This document shows, in pieces, positions 1-6,132 of a DNA stretch of 7,137 nt; the stretch's first letter is position 1; the number at the start of each line of letters is the position of its first letter. Below the pieces are notes generated by a model that saw only the letters and a list, made by a program, of their open reading frames with translations, did not search any database and was not told where the DNA came from. This DNA is from Nitrospirota bacterium (GTDB lineage Bacteria > Nitrospirota > Thermodesulfovibrionia > Thermodesulfovibrionales > JdFR-86): positions 1 to 7,137 of the forward strand of contig DAOUWH010000072.1 of NCBI GenBank assembly GCA_030667205.1, written 5' to 3'. Position numbers and translations under genes: made by a program.

Positions 1-521
1 ATGTAGCCTTTCCTTAACTCCTCGATGACCGTGTTTTCATCGGCCTCGTCGCTTTCGACCTGGGACACCGCGTGGTGGAACTCGGGGTCGAAAGGTTTTC
101 CGAGGGCCTCTATGGGCTTGAGGCCGAATTTCTCAAGGGTCCTGCTAAGCTCCCTTAAGGTCATCTCAACGCCCTGCCTGATTCCGCTTGAGGTCTCGTC
201 CTCGTTGGCGTGCTTAAGGGCAATATCGAGGTGGTCCAGGGAAGTAAGCAGCTCGTATATCATCTCTTCCCTTACGTAGCTTGCGAGCTCTTCCTTTTCC
301 TTTGCGACTCTTTTCCTGTAATTTTCGAATTCGGCATAAAGCCTTACGTATTTGTCGTCAAGCTCCTTTACCTGCTCCTCGTAATTAGGCCCTTCCTCCG
401 CCTCTTCCCCGGTATCGGTCTCGGGCTCCTCATCTCCGGGAGTTTCCTCTTCGTCTTCCCGGAGTCCTTCGCCGGAGTCCTCGCCCTCTATCTCAATACG
501 ATGCTGTTTTTCGTCCTCCAA
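1..521 (-). CDS. grpE: GrpE, nucleotide exchange factor of DnaK (3' end beyond the window)
   Basis: GrpE is the cytoplasmic exchange factor that releases ADP from the DnaK (Hsp70) chaperone. The visible 173 residues have the family layout: a very acidic, low-complexity N-terminus (about 1-50), a coiled-coil helix (about 50-85) containing YVRLYAEFENYRKR, a helical part, and the C-terminal beta domain with GLKPIEALGKPFDPEFHHAV and EELRKGY (about 133-173). Only some 15-20 residues should be missing past the left edge. The start is TTG at 521: an in-frame stop lies just upstream, no ATG or GTG occurs in frame before the conserved region, and AGGAG stands 6 bases upstream. A later ATG (residue 87) would cut away the coiled coil. 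The gene begins 23 bases after the hrcA stop and is surely co-transcribed with it from the CIRCE-controlled promoter. Identification is secure; the non-ATG start is well supported but inferred. Confidence 0.95.
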   Translation of the reverse strand, partial: MEDEKQHRIEIEGEDSGEGLREDEEETPGDEEPETDTGEEAEEGPNYEEQVKELDDKYVRLYAEFENYRKRVAKEKEELASYVREEMIYELLTSLDHLDIALKHANEDETSSGIRQGVEMTLRELSRTLEKFGLKPIEALGKPFDPEFHHAVSQVESDEADENTVIEELRKGY

Positions 522-527
522 CCTCTG

Positions 528-532
528 CTCCT
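528..532 (-). promoter_or_regulatory. Ribosome binding site that fixes the TTG start of grpE
   Basis: AGGAG on the minus strand lies 6 bases before TTG at 521-519. It is the only good Shine-Dalgarno match between the hrcA stop and the conserved GrpE sequence, and so supports the TTG initiation codon. Confidence 0.7.
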
Positions 533-544
533 GTCTCTTGCCTG

Positions 545-1564
545 TTATTTAGAGATGGCCGCGGATATGAACCTGGCCGTCTGCTCGACCATGGGGATTG
601 CCATGGAGTAGTCCATTCTCGTGGGGCCGATTATGCCGACCCTTCCCAGGGGCCTCTGGCCCTGCTTGTACTCGGCCGAGATAATGCTCAGCCCCCTCAT
701 CTGCTCCATGGGTATCTCGGAGCCTATGGCGACCTGCACCCCCTCGGAGTCATGGGATATCTCCTCAAGGAGCTCCACTATGCGGTGCTTGTCCTCGATG
801 GCGCGGGCTATCTCGTTAATTCTGTTGGAGAAATCCGGGAGCCCAAGGAGCTCCGGGAGCCCCGCCATTATCATCTCCTCCACCGGGAAGGTAATGACCT
901 CCCTGCATATCTTCATGGCCTTGGATATAAGTATATCGCACAGGGCCTTCTCTTTCGACATCTGCCTGATAATCTCCCTGCGTATCTCGTCTATGGAGAG
1001 GCCCGAGAACTCCGAGTTGAGGTACTCCGATATCCTGTTCAATTGCCTCTGCGTAAGCCCGAAGTTCGAATCAAGTATCCTGCTCCTGACCAGCCCCTCG
1101 TTACCAAGCAGCACGGCCACGAGCTGGCGGCCGCGGAAGCGGTATAGCTGTATCCTGTTAAGCGTGGTGTTGTCGGAGCGTACGGGCTCGGCAAACACCA
1201 GGTAGCTCGACATCTCCGACAGCGCCCTTGTGGCCTCCCTTAAAAGGTCGTTTATATCGCTCCTCAGGCCCTCGACCATGCCCCGTAAAAGTTCCGTATA
1301 GTCCTCCGCGTCCTTCCGCTGTCCTTCCTTCAGCGAGTCCACATAGAACCTGAAGCCGCTGTCCGTGGGAACCCTTCCGGCGGAGGTGTGGGGCTGGCTG
1401 AGATAGCCCATCTCCTCGAGGTCGGCCATTATGTTGCGGATGGTCGCCGGGGATAGTTCAAAGCCGTACCTCTTCGTGACGTACCTCGACCCCACCGGGC
1501 CGGGCCGTCCGATGTAGCACTGAACTACCGCGCGCAGGACTATTCTATTTCTATCATCAAGCAT
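545..1564 (-). CDS. hrcA: HrcA, heat-inducible transcription repressor
   Basis: HrcA binds the CIRCE operator and represses groE and dnaK operons; its folding by GroEL couples repression to chaperone supply. The 339 residues match the usual length. Residues 1-75 are the winged-helix DNA-binding domain, with VGSRYVTKRYGFELSPATIR as the helix-turn-helix region followed by NIMADLEEMGYL and HTSAGRVPTDSGFRFYVD. The rest is the HrcA dimerisation domain, ending in the typical GxIGPTRMDYSMAIPMVE segment (about 310-330). The ATG at 1564 is chosen because the conserved MLDDRNRIVLRAVV start follows at once; a modest TAAAGG, partly inside the CIRCE right arm, serves as ribosome binding site. A perfect CIRCE element immediately upstream indicates autoregulation. 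The gene heads an hrcA-grpE operon, in which dnaK (not visible) normally follows. Confidence 0.97.
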   Translation of the reverse strand: MLDDRNRIVLRAVVQCYIGRPGPVGSRYVTKRYGFELSPATIRNIMADLEEMGYLSQPHTSAGRVPTDSGFRFYVDSLKEGQRKDAEDYTELLRGMVEGLRSDINDLLREATRALSEMSSYLVFAEPVRSDNTTLNRIQLYRFRGRQLVAVLLGNEGLVRSRILDSNFGLTQRQLNRISEYLNSEFSGLSIDEIRREIIRQMSKEKALCDILISKAMKICREVITFPVEEMIMAGLPELLGLPDFSNRINEIARAIEDKHRIVELLEEISHDSEGVQVAIGSEIPMEQMRGLSIISAEYKQGQRPLGRVGIIGPTRMDYSMAIPMVEQTARFISAAISK

Positions 1565-1574
1565 CTCAGAACCT

Positions 1575-1601
1575 TTAGCACTCTCGCCTTTAGAGTGCTA
1601 A
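1575..1601 (-). promoter_or_regulatory. CIRCE operator (HrcA binding site)
   Basis: A perfect inverted repeat, TTAGCACTC, 9-base spacer, GAGTGCTAA, matches the CIRCE consensus exactly in both arms and in spacer length. It lies 10 bases before the hrcA start codon and just downstream of the proposed -10 box, so bound HrcA would cover the transcription start and the hrcA ribosome binding site. This is direct sequence evidence for autoregulated heat-shock control of hrcA-grpE. Confidence 0.97.
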
Positions 1602-1604
1602 AAT

Positions 1605-1634
1605 AGCTTATCAGTTGCCCCTGTTTTGTGTCAA
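1605..1634 (-). promoter_or_regulatory. Probable sigma-70-type promoter of hrcA-grpE
   Basis: A consensus -35 box TTGACA (1634-1629) is followed after 18 bases by TAAGCT (1610-1605), a -10 box that keeps the important first, second and last bases of TATAAT. Initiation would fall about 7 bases further on, at the left edge of the CIRCE element, which is the usual geometry for HrcA repression. The -35 box is convincing and the exact -10 is less so; ATAAGC at a 17-base spacing is an alternative register. Confidence 0.65.
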
Positions 1635-1649
1635 GAGGTGCCAGTGCCA

Positions 1650-1667
1650 CGCAGGCTTCAGCCTGCG
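1650..1667. repeat. REP-like palindrome between speE and hrcA
   Basis: Two 8-base arms, CGCAGGCT and AGCCTGCG, are separated by 2 bases and followed by GCTAC. The palindrome sits in the 115-base gap between the spermidine synthase stop (1717) and the hrcA promoter. No T-run follows on either strand, so it is not a classical intrinsic terminator. The core and the GGCTAC flank resemble dispersed extragenic palindromes found in many environmental bacterial genomes. Whether it is repeated in this genome cannot be seen from one copy. The remaining intergenic bases show only a short tandem GTGCCA pair (1638-1649). Confidence 0.55.
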
Positions 1668-1716
1668 GCTACACATATCGGCAGGAGGTTTCAAAGTCAG
1701 ATGTAAAGTGACCGTG

Positions 1717-2550
1717 TCACCACTTGAGCTTGCCGTCCATGAGCTTCCGGTACAGGCCCGGGGGGACGAAGGAGTAGGAGTGTATCTCCTCGCTGTAGAA
1801 TTTCGTATCGAACTCCAGCTTGCGGCGCATCTCGCGGGGGTCGAGCTTCTTGGAGCCCATGGAAAACGTCCACCAGTTGCCCGGATACGTTGCAATGGGC
1901 GCGGTGAAGCAGTCAACCACCGGGAATACCTCTTTAAGGGTCTGCTGTACCTCGGCCACGATGTCGGAGTGCAAAAGGAGCGACTCGGACTGAAGCACGC
2001 ACATGCCTTCGGGATTCATGGCCTTATCGATGGAGCTGAAGAACTCCCGGCTATAGAGGCTCCGGGCAAACCCGATGGGGTCCGTAGAATCGATAAGCAC
2101 GAGGTCTATGTCCGAGGCGCTCTTGATGAACTCCGCGCCGTCCATGTTCTTGATCTCTACCCTCGGGTCGTCGACAGCGGATGAGACTGTGGGGAAAAAC
2201 TCTTTTGCCACTCGGATTACCTCTGAGTCTATCTCTATAAAGTAAATTTTCTCCACGCACTTGTGCCTTGCGACCTCCCGGACGGTGCCGCCGTCGCCGC
2301 CGCCCACGACAACCACTTTTTTGGGTTCGGGGTGGGCGTGCGCCAGGACGTGGGTTATCATCTCGTGGTAGAAAAACTCGTCGCGCTCCGTAAGCTGCAC
2401 GGTGCCGTCGAGTATGAGCATGTTGCCGAAGTAGGGGTTTTCAAAGACCATTATATCCTGGAACTTGCTCTTGCCTTTATAGAGGACCTTTTCGACCTCG
2501 TAGCCGTACTCTACTGCTACGAACGGGGCGGTCTCGACAAACCTTATCAT
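1717..2550 (-). CDS. speE: Spermidine synthase (polyamine aminopropyltransferase)
   Basis: This cytoplasmic enzyme transfers the aminopropyl group of decarboxylated S-adenosylmethionine to putrescine, giving spermidine and methylthioadenosine. Its 277 residues are of normal bacterial length. Residues 1-60 form the N-terminal beta domain with LILDGTVQLTERDEFFYHEM (46-64). The Rossmann-like domain follows, with the glycine-rich GGGDGGT (83-89), the acidic ribose-binding segment FIEIDSE (104-110, Glu106), and LIDSTDPIG (152-160) carrying the catalytic Asp154 and the amine-binding Asp157. NWWTFSMGSK (225-234) and a typical C-terminal FVPPGLYRKLM complete it. The strong GGAGGT ribosome site and the conserved N-terminus support the ATG at 2550. 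The gene starts 12 bases after the decarboxylase stop, so the two are one polyamine unit. No speD-like source of the decarboxylated donor is in the window. Family assignment is firm; agmatine or cadaverine as acceptor cannot be excluded. Confidence 0.95.
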   Translation of the reverse strand: MIRFVETAPFVAVEYGYEVEKVLYKGKSKFQDIMVFENPYFGNMLILDGTVQLTERDEFFYHEMITHVLAHAHPEPKKVVVVGGGDGGTVREVARHKCVEKIYFIEIDSEVIRVAKEFFPTVSSAVDDPRVEIKNMDGAEFIKSASDIDLVLIDSTDPIGFARSLYSREFFSSIDKAMNPEGMCVLQSESLLLHSDIVAEVQQTLKEVFPVVDCFTAPIATYPGNWWTFSMGSKKLDPREMRRKLEFDTKFYSEEIHSYSFVPPGLYRKLMDGKLKW

Positions 2551-2554
2551 GTTG

Positions 2555-2560
2555 TACCTC
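2555..2560 (-). promoter_or_regulatory. Strong ribosome binding site of speE
   Basis: GGAGGT lies 4 bases before the speE ATG, inside the 12-base gap after the decarboxylase stop codon. It is the strongest Shine-Dalgarno match noticed in the window and suggests efficient, independent initiation of spermidine synthase within the two-gene unit. Confidence 0.75.
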
Positions 2561-2562
2561 CG

Positions 2563-3720
2563 CTATATGATTTTCGTCTTTGGTATCGGAAATCCGTTGA
2601 ACTCCGAAGCATAGCAGGTGGTGTAGGCCCCTGCCGAAAGTATGAGCATGAGGCCCCCGACCTCGGGCTCGGGCATCTGCACCTCGGCGCCCATCACGTC
2701 GAAGCTGTCGCAACTGGGGCCGGCGACGGTAAACCCCTTCTTCTTGCCCCCGCCGTTTTCAACAAGATATGTATACTTTATGCCGCCGATGCTCTCCATG
2801 AGGCCGTTAAAGACGCCCACGTCTATCTGCACCCAGTTTTCGTGCCCGCGCCTCGCCTTGCCGATTACGGAGCTTACGAAGACCCCGGCGTCGCCGACGA
2901 GAGATCTTCCGGGCTCTATCATCACCTCGATGTCAGAGGGAAAATTGTCGCGTATGATGCGGTCAATGTTGCGCTCGATGGCCTCAACGCCGACCACGCC
3001 CTTGGTGTAATTGATGGGGTAACCACCGCCAATGTTGAGCAAGGACATCTTCACGCCTTCACGCTCGGCCATCTCCCAGAGGGCCTTTGCCTTATAGAGG
3101 GCAGTGTCCCAGTTATACATGTTCAGGCACTGCGAGCCCACATGAAAGGTGATTCCAGCGGGGTTAAGCCCCTTTTCGCGCGCATAGTCTATGAGCTTAA
3201 GGGCGATGTCGAGCTCCACGCCGAACTTGCGGCTGAGGGGCCATTCGCTTCCCTCGTTGGCCACCGCCACCCTGATGTAGACGTTGGAGCCGGGCACAAA
3301 GCGCGCGAGTTTTTCCACCTCTTCCATGGAGTCGAACGCGAAGCTCCTGAGGCCGTACTTCGCCGCAGCTTTAAGGAATTTAACGGACTTGACCGGGTTG
3401 CTGGATATGATTCTATCGGGCGCGACCTTGAGGGCCCTGAGGGGGTTTAACTCCCCCTCGCTGGCTATCTCAAAGCCCATGCCGAGGGAGTCCATGAGTT
3501 TTAAAACTCCCCTGTCGGGGTTTGCCTTCATGGCATAGTAGACCCTGGAGTTGCGAATTCCCGAGCCTACGAGCGATACCTTCTCCCTTATCTTGTCCCT
3601 GTCGATAAGCAGGAGGGGCGTTTCAACGCGCCTGCGGTCGAGGTACTTCAGTACCTTGAACATCGTGGCCTTAGAGGCTATCCGTGCATGGGCGCGCTCA
3701 AGCTTGAATTTCCGAGTCAT
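2563..3720 (-). CDS. Ornithine (or lysine/ornithine) decarboxylase, fold type III, PLP-dependent
   Basis: The enzyme belongs to the alanine-racemase-fold decarboxylases (ornithine, lysine, arginine and diaminopimelate decarboxylases) and probably makes putrescine from ornithine. In its 385 residues the PLP lysine is Lys65 in YYAMKANPD. Then come GFEIASEGEL (82-91), FHVGSQC with the ring-stacking His193, NIGGGYP (229-235) and EPGRSLVG (269-276) for phosphate binding. GPSCDSFD (334-341) carries the catalytic Cys337-Asp338 pair of the ornithine/lysine branch, and GAYTTCYASEFNGF (364-377) contributes Tyr366. The Cys-Asp pair argues against diaminopimelate decarboxylase. The start at 3720 has AAGGA 5 bases upstream; it adds about 20 residues before a second Met (20), which remains possible. 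Directly followed by speE, which supports a polyamine role. The Ser after Cys-Asp leaves lysine as a possible extra substrate, so no gene symbol is given. Confidence 0.92.
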   Translation of the reverse strand: MTRKFKLERAHARIASKATMFKVLKYLDRRRVETPLLLIDRDKIREKVSLVGSGIRNSRVYYAMKANPDRGVLKLMDSLGMGFEIASEGELNPLRALKVAPDRIISSNPVKSVKFLKAAAKYGLRSFAFDSMEEVEKLARFVPGSNVYIRVAVANEGSEWPLSRKFGVELDIALKLIDYAREKGLNPAGITFHVGSQCLNMYNWDTALYKAKALWEMAEREGVKMSLLNIGGGYPINYTKGVVGVEAIERNIDRIIRDNFPSDIEVMIEPGRSLVGDAGVFVSSVIGKARRGHENWVQIDVGVFNGLMESIGGIKYTYLVENGGGKKKGFTVAGPSCDSFDVMGAEVQMPEPEVGGLMLILSAGAYTTCYASEFNGFPIPKTKII

Positions 3721-3733
3721 TACCGTCCTTCGG

Positions 3734-3780
3734 GAATCGGTGATAAAGACAGATTATAAACCATATCCGGCAACCGATTC
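3734..3780. repeat. 8-base inverted repeat bracketing the decarboxylase promoter
   Basis: GAATCGGT (3734-3741) and its exact complement ACCGATTC (3773-3780) are separated by 31 bases that contain the TATAAT box. One arm overlaps the proposed -35 region and the other lies between the -10 box and the ribosome site. It could be a pair of operator half-sites. A transcript hairpin is less likely, because transcription from this promoter would include only one arm. No known regulator motif is recognised. Confidence 0.4.
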
Positions 3781-3781
3781 A
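3753..3781 (-). promoter_or_regulatory. Candidate promoter of the decarboxylase-speE unit
   Basis: A perfect TATAAT (3758-3753) lies in the 58-base gap upstream of the decarboxylase. At 17 bases distance stands TGAATC (3781-3776), a poor -35 match that overlaps the stop codon of the preceding gene. Initiation near 3746 would give a leader of about 25 bases with the AAGGA ribosome site. The weak -35 suggests either an activator or low basal activity. No terminator-like hairpin separates this from the upstream operon, so readthrough is also possible. Confidence 0.5.
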
Positions 3782-4768
3782 CCCCTGCCCGCGCCGCCTC
3801 CGGCTCGAGATATCAAAGAGTACCAGAAGGCACATCGAGAGCACCCCCGCACCGGTAACGGCAACCCCCGCTATAAGGATGTTCACCGCCGGGTTGCTTA
3901 CGACCTCGATCCTCACCCAGTATGCAGGCTCAGAGAAAGAAAGCTCCCTGCCATCGAAAAGGACGCCGTCTCTGGAGCTGCCTTCAAAGACGACCTCATC
4001 GCCCCTTACCACCCTGACCTCGTAGGCGGGCGAAACAAGGCTGTAGAGCTTTGCCTTTGTTATGCCCTTCCGGACGGTCCTGTCTGGGGCGATTTTCAGG
4101 AAAACCGTGTAAGGCGACGCCTCAAAGACACCCTCGCTCCCAGGCGGAAGTATCTTCACAGGGACATAACGCTCATGAAGTACCTCGTTTCCCTCCTTAA
4201 GCCTTATGCCGGGGGCAAGCCCGAAGTCCAGGATGTGGTAATACGTCCCGCGTATCATCGTCGGCGGGTAGACGCCGACGATAAAGCTCTCTCCGTCAGC
4301 GGAAACCGTTACCTTGGGTTCATATTTGAAGACGCTCTCGCCCTCCACGGCAAAAAGCTCGTCCTTAAGCGGAGGTTTTATCTCCGAGAGCACATAGGGG
4401 TGCTCCTGCCACCGGGGTTTCAGGGCGTCGCCCTCGCCGGCGATTATCCAGTCGAACTGCCTGAGGTTGGCGCTCAGGAAAAAGCCCACCAAAAGCATCA
4501 GGATGCCCGCAGGCAGAAGCACCCACATGACAAAGCGCGCCACGCCCCTTCTCAGCACCTCCCGGGAGACCCTCACCAGGTTCAAGACACCGCTTATCAG
4601 GAAAAGCACATAAAGAACCTGGACAAGCGGGTTATTGTCGAGCCATCCGACAAACCTGGCAAACGCCTCCTTGGACCACACGGCGAGGGTGACGTAAAAG
4701 AGTATCCAGCCCATGATAAGCCACAGGAGGAACCCCTTGCCGGAGATAAACCTTAAAAGGCCTTTCAT
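3779..4768 (-). CDS. Four-helix membrane protein with a large extracytoplasmic domain, ResB-like in layout
   Basis: Function not known. From the chosen start the protein has 329 residues: three hydrophobic helices (about 13-31, 47-66, 79-99), a hydrophilic domain of about 190 residues (100-292) without cysteines, a fourth helix (about 294-318), and a basic RRRRGQG tail that should be cytoplasmic. Three helices, a large periplasmic domain and a last helix is the layout of ResB/Ccs1, the cytochrome c maturation partner, and WIIAGEGDALKPRWQEHPY just after helix 3 is reminiscent of it, but no decisive ResB motif was identified. The ATG at 4768 overlaps the stop of the DUF2318 gene as ATGA, with AGAGG 8 bases upstream. 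An earlier in-frame ATG at 4810 would add 14 hydrophilic residues and a long overlap, and is less likely. The overlap implies coupling to the DUF2318 protein. ResB similarity is tentative. Confidence 0.75.
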   Translation of the reverse strand: MKGLLRFISGKGFLLWLIMGWILFYVTLAVWSKEAFARFVGWLDNNPLVQVLYVLFLISGVLNLVRVSREVLRRGVARFVMWVLLPAGILMLLVGFFLSANLRQFDWIIAGEGDALKPRWQEHPYVLSEIKPPLKDELFAVEGESVFKYEPKVTVSADGESFIVGVYPPTMIRGTYYHILDFGLAPGIRLKEGNEVLHERYVPVKILPPGSEGVFEASPYTVFLKIAPDRTVRKGITKAKLYSLVSPAYEVRVVRGDEVVFEGSSRDGVLFDGRELSFSEPAYWVRIEVVSNPAVNILIAGVAVTGAGVLSMCLLVLFDISSRRRRGQG

Positions 4769-6132
4769 CTTATGGCCTCTTTGGTCTTTCCTGTTATCAC
4801 GTCGTCCCACTTCTCAAGCAGCTCTTTGGCCTCTATCATTATCTTACTGTCGGTTATTCGGGCCTCAAGCGGTATGGGGTTGCATCCGCCGGGGATCCCG
4901 AGGGTGTCTGTAGGTATCGGGGTCCTGCAATAGATGCACACCACCTCTTCCCCGCTGAGGCCGTAGCCCTCCGGCGGGCATATCTCGCATGCGTCGAGAC
5001 AGACCACGAGCTTTCCGTCGGGTTTTTCGATAACCATGATCACGATGCTCTCGCCCTCGTGATAAAAGGAAAACTTATGGAGGCTTCCGTCCCTGATGTT
5101 CATCGTCGGGTCGGTAAGCGGGATGACGATAAACCCCTTGTCCTCGACAACGGGCTTTGGTTTGGGGTTATAAAGCCTTGTGATGTCCTCGGCCCGACCG
5201 GAGAACCAGAAGACCAGTATGACGCAAATGAAAAGCGCCACAGGCAGGGCCTTTCTCCTGCGGTCGGCCCTTGCGGCGGCCTTCAAAAGCCTCCTTTCGG
5301 CCCCGGTCGCCGCCTCTGAAGGCTCCGGGAGCGGGGCCAGCAATCCGTGGTAAAGGAACATGGCCGGGGGCGCAAGCAGGAGGGCCAGCACCGCGGCAAG
5401 CGCTATGTTAGGGCCAAACAGTATCCCTACGAAATTCCACGTGGTTATGCTGAGCATCGGGTGGTCGGGAACCATGAGGAACACCAACATCTGGTGCACG
5501 ACGTCGTGGAAGAACTTCATCACCCCTCTCTGGACCGAGGGGATAAGCGACAGCTCCGCAAAACCCCTTATCCCCCCGCCGAGGAGTTTTACCACCGAGA
5601 GGAACAAAAGGAACTGGCCCAGGCCGAAGAACCGCCCGATATGATGTTTGAACCTCCCCAGCGCGATCACCGTAAGGGCAAGCGCCAGGGCAAAGCCGGT
5701 AGCGGCGGAAACATACGTAGGCAGGTAAGCGGCCTTCATCTCTGCTATTTCCCTGACAAACATGGTGGAGCCTATAATGTCAGGGGAAAGATATACAATT
5801 GTGAGGATAACAACTAAAGACCCAAGCGCCGTATCCCACTTCGGCTTAAAACCCCTTGCCGGTTGATAAAGCGCGGCGAGGCTTCCGAGGAAGAAAAGGA
5901 AGAACACATACCCTATAAGCCTCGCCAGGAAATCCTTAACCGCAAGCGTGGAGGGGACAAAGAAGGAAACGAGCGCAAGCCCCGAGGCCAGTGCCACGCC
6001 CAGGTAGAAGGCTTTTAAAAACCCCTCCCTGTTGTGCTCGCGGAGAAACGACGAATAGACAAGCCAGACTATGCCGAGCTTCGCGGCCTCTTTTATGCCT
6101 ACTACTGCCGCCTCAACAATAACGAGGCTCAT
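4765..6132 (-). CDS. Polytopic membrane protein with C-terminal DUF2318 domain (FetA/Cj1660-like)
   Basis: The 455 residues split into a membrane part with about seven or more hydrophobic segments (1-265), a soluble stretch, a further helix at 296-311, and an extracytoplasmic C-terminal domain (about 320-455). That domain has the DUF2318 signature: Cys378, Cys382 and Cys385 in CLDACEICPPEGYG, Cys399 and Cys402 in VVCIYCRTPIP, and Cys417 in GGCNPIPLE. Such cysteines suggest metal, haem or thiol redox chemistry. Proteins of this build occur with FTR1-type permease, P19, two FtsX-like permeases, an ATPase and thioredoxins in bacterial iron-uptake loci. The permease and ATPase upstream here fit that. 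REIAE at 127-131 has the RExxE form of FTR1 iron ligands. The ATG at 6132 lies inside the end of the ATPase gene (20-base overlap), with GGAAGG about 10 bases before it. Domain assignment is firm; a role in iron handling is inferred. Confidence 0.88.
   Translation of the reverse strand: MSLVIVEAAVVGIKEAAKLGIVWLVYSSFLREHNREGFLKAFYLGVALASGLALVSFFVPSTLAVKDFLARLIGYVFFLFFLGSLAALYQPARGFKPKWDTALGSLVVILTIVYLSPDIIGSTMFVREIAEMKAAYLPTYVSAATGFALALALTVIALGRFKHHIGRFFGLGQFLLFLSVVKLLGGGIRGFAELSLIPSVQRGVMKFFHDVVHQMLVFLMVPDHPMLSITTWNFVGILFGPNIALAAVLALLLAPPAMFLYHGLLAPLPEPSEAATGAERRLLKAAARADRRRKALPVALFICVILVFWFSGRAEDITRLYNPKPKPVVEDKGFIVIPLTDPTMNIRDGSLHKFSFYHEGESIVIMVIEKPDGKLVVCLDACEICPPEGYGLSGEEVVCIYCRTPIPTDTLGIPGGCNPIPLEARITDSKIMIEAKELLEKWDDVITGKTKEAIR

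Noticed and set aside
1703..1720. Possible terminator hairpin at the speE stop (GTGAC, 3 bases, GTCAC, then TTT)
   Set aside because: The stem has only 5 base pairs, overlaps the stop codon and is followed by just three T residues, so it is too weak to call.
1611..1916. Small minus-strand open frame of 101 codons over the speE end and the hrcA promoter
   Set aside because: It is out of frame with speE, rich in Arg, Ser and Pro with no domain pattern, and crosses the promoter and REP-like palindrome.
2263..3450. Long plus-strand open frame of 395 codons
   Set aside because: It lies antisense to the decarboxylase and the start of speE, both of which have intact catalytic motifs. Its translation is rich in His, Val, Leu and Gly without recognisable domains, as expected for a mirror frame of GC-rich coding DNA.
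3551..4756. Long plus-strand open frame of 401 codons
   Set aside because: It is antisense to the four-helix membrane protein and the start of the decarboxylase. The translation is rich in Pro, Arg, His and Lys with no domain pattern, while the minus-strand frame has clear membrane helices and a coupled start.
4769..4810. Upstream ATG that would extend the four-helix protein by 14 residues
   Set aside because: It would overlap the DUF2318 gene by 46 bases and lacks a good ribosome site, whereas the ATG at 4768 forms a typical ATGA overlap with AGAGG upstream.
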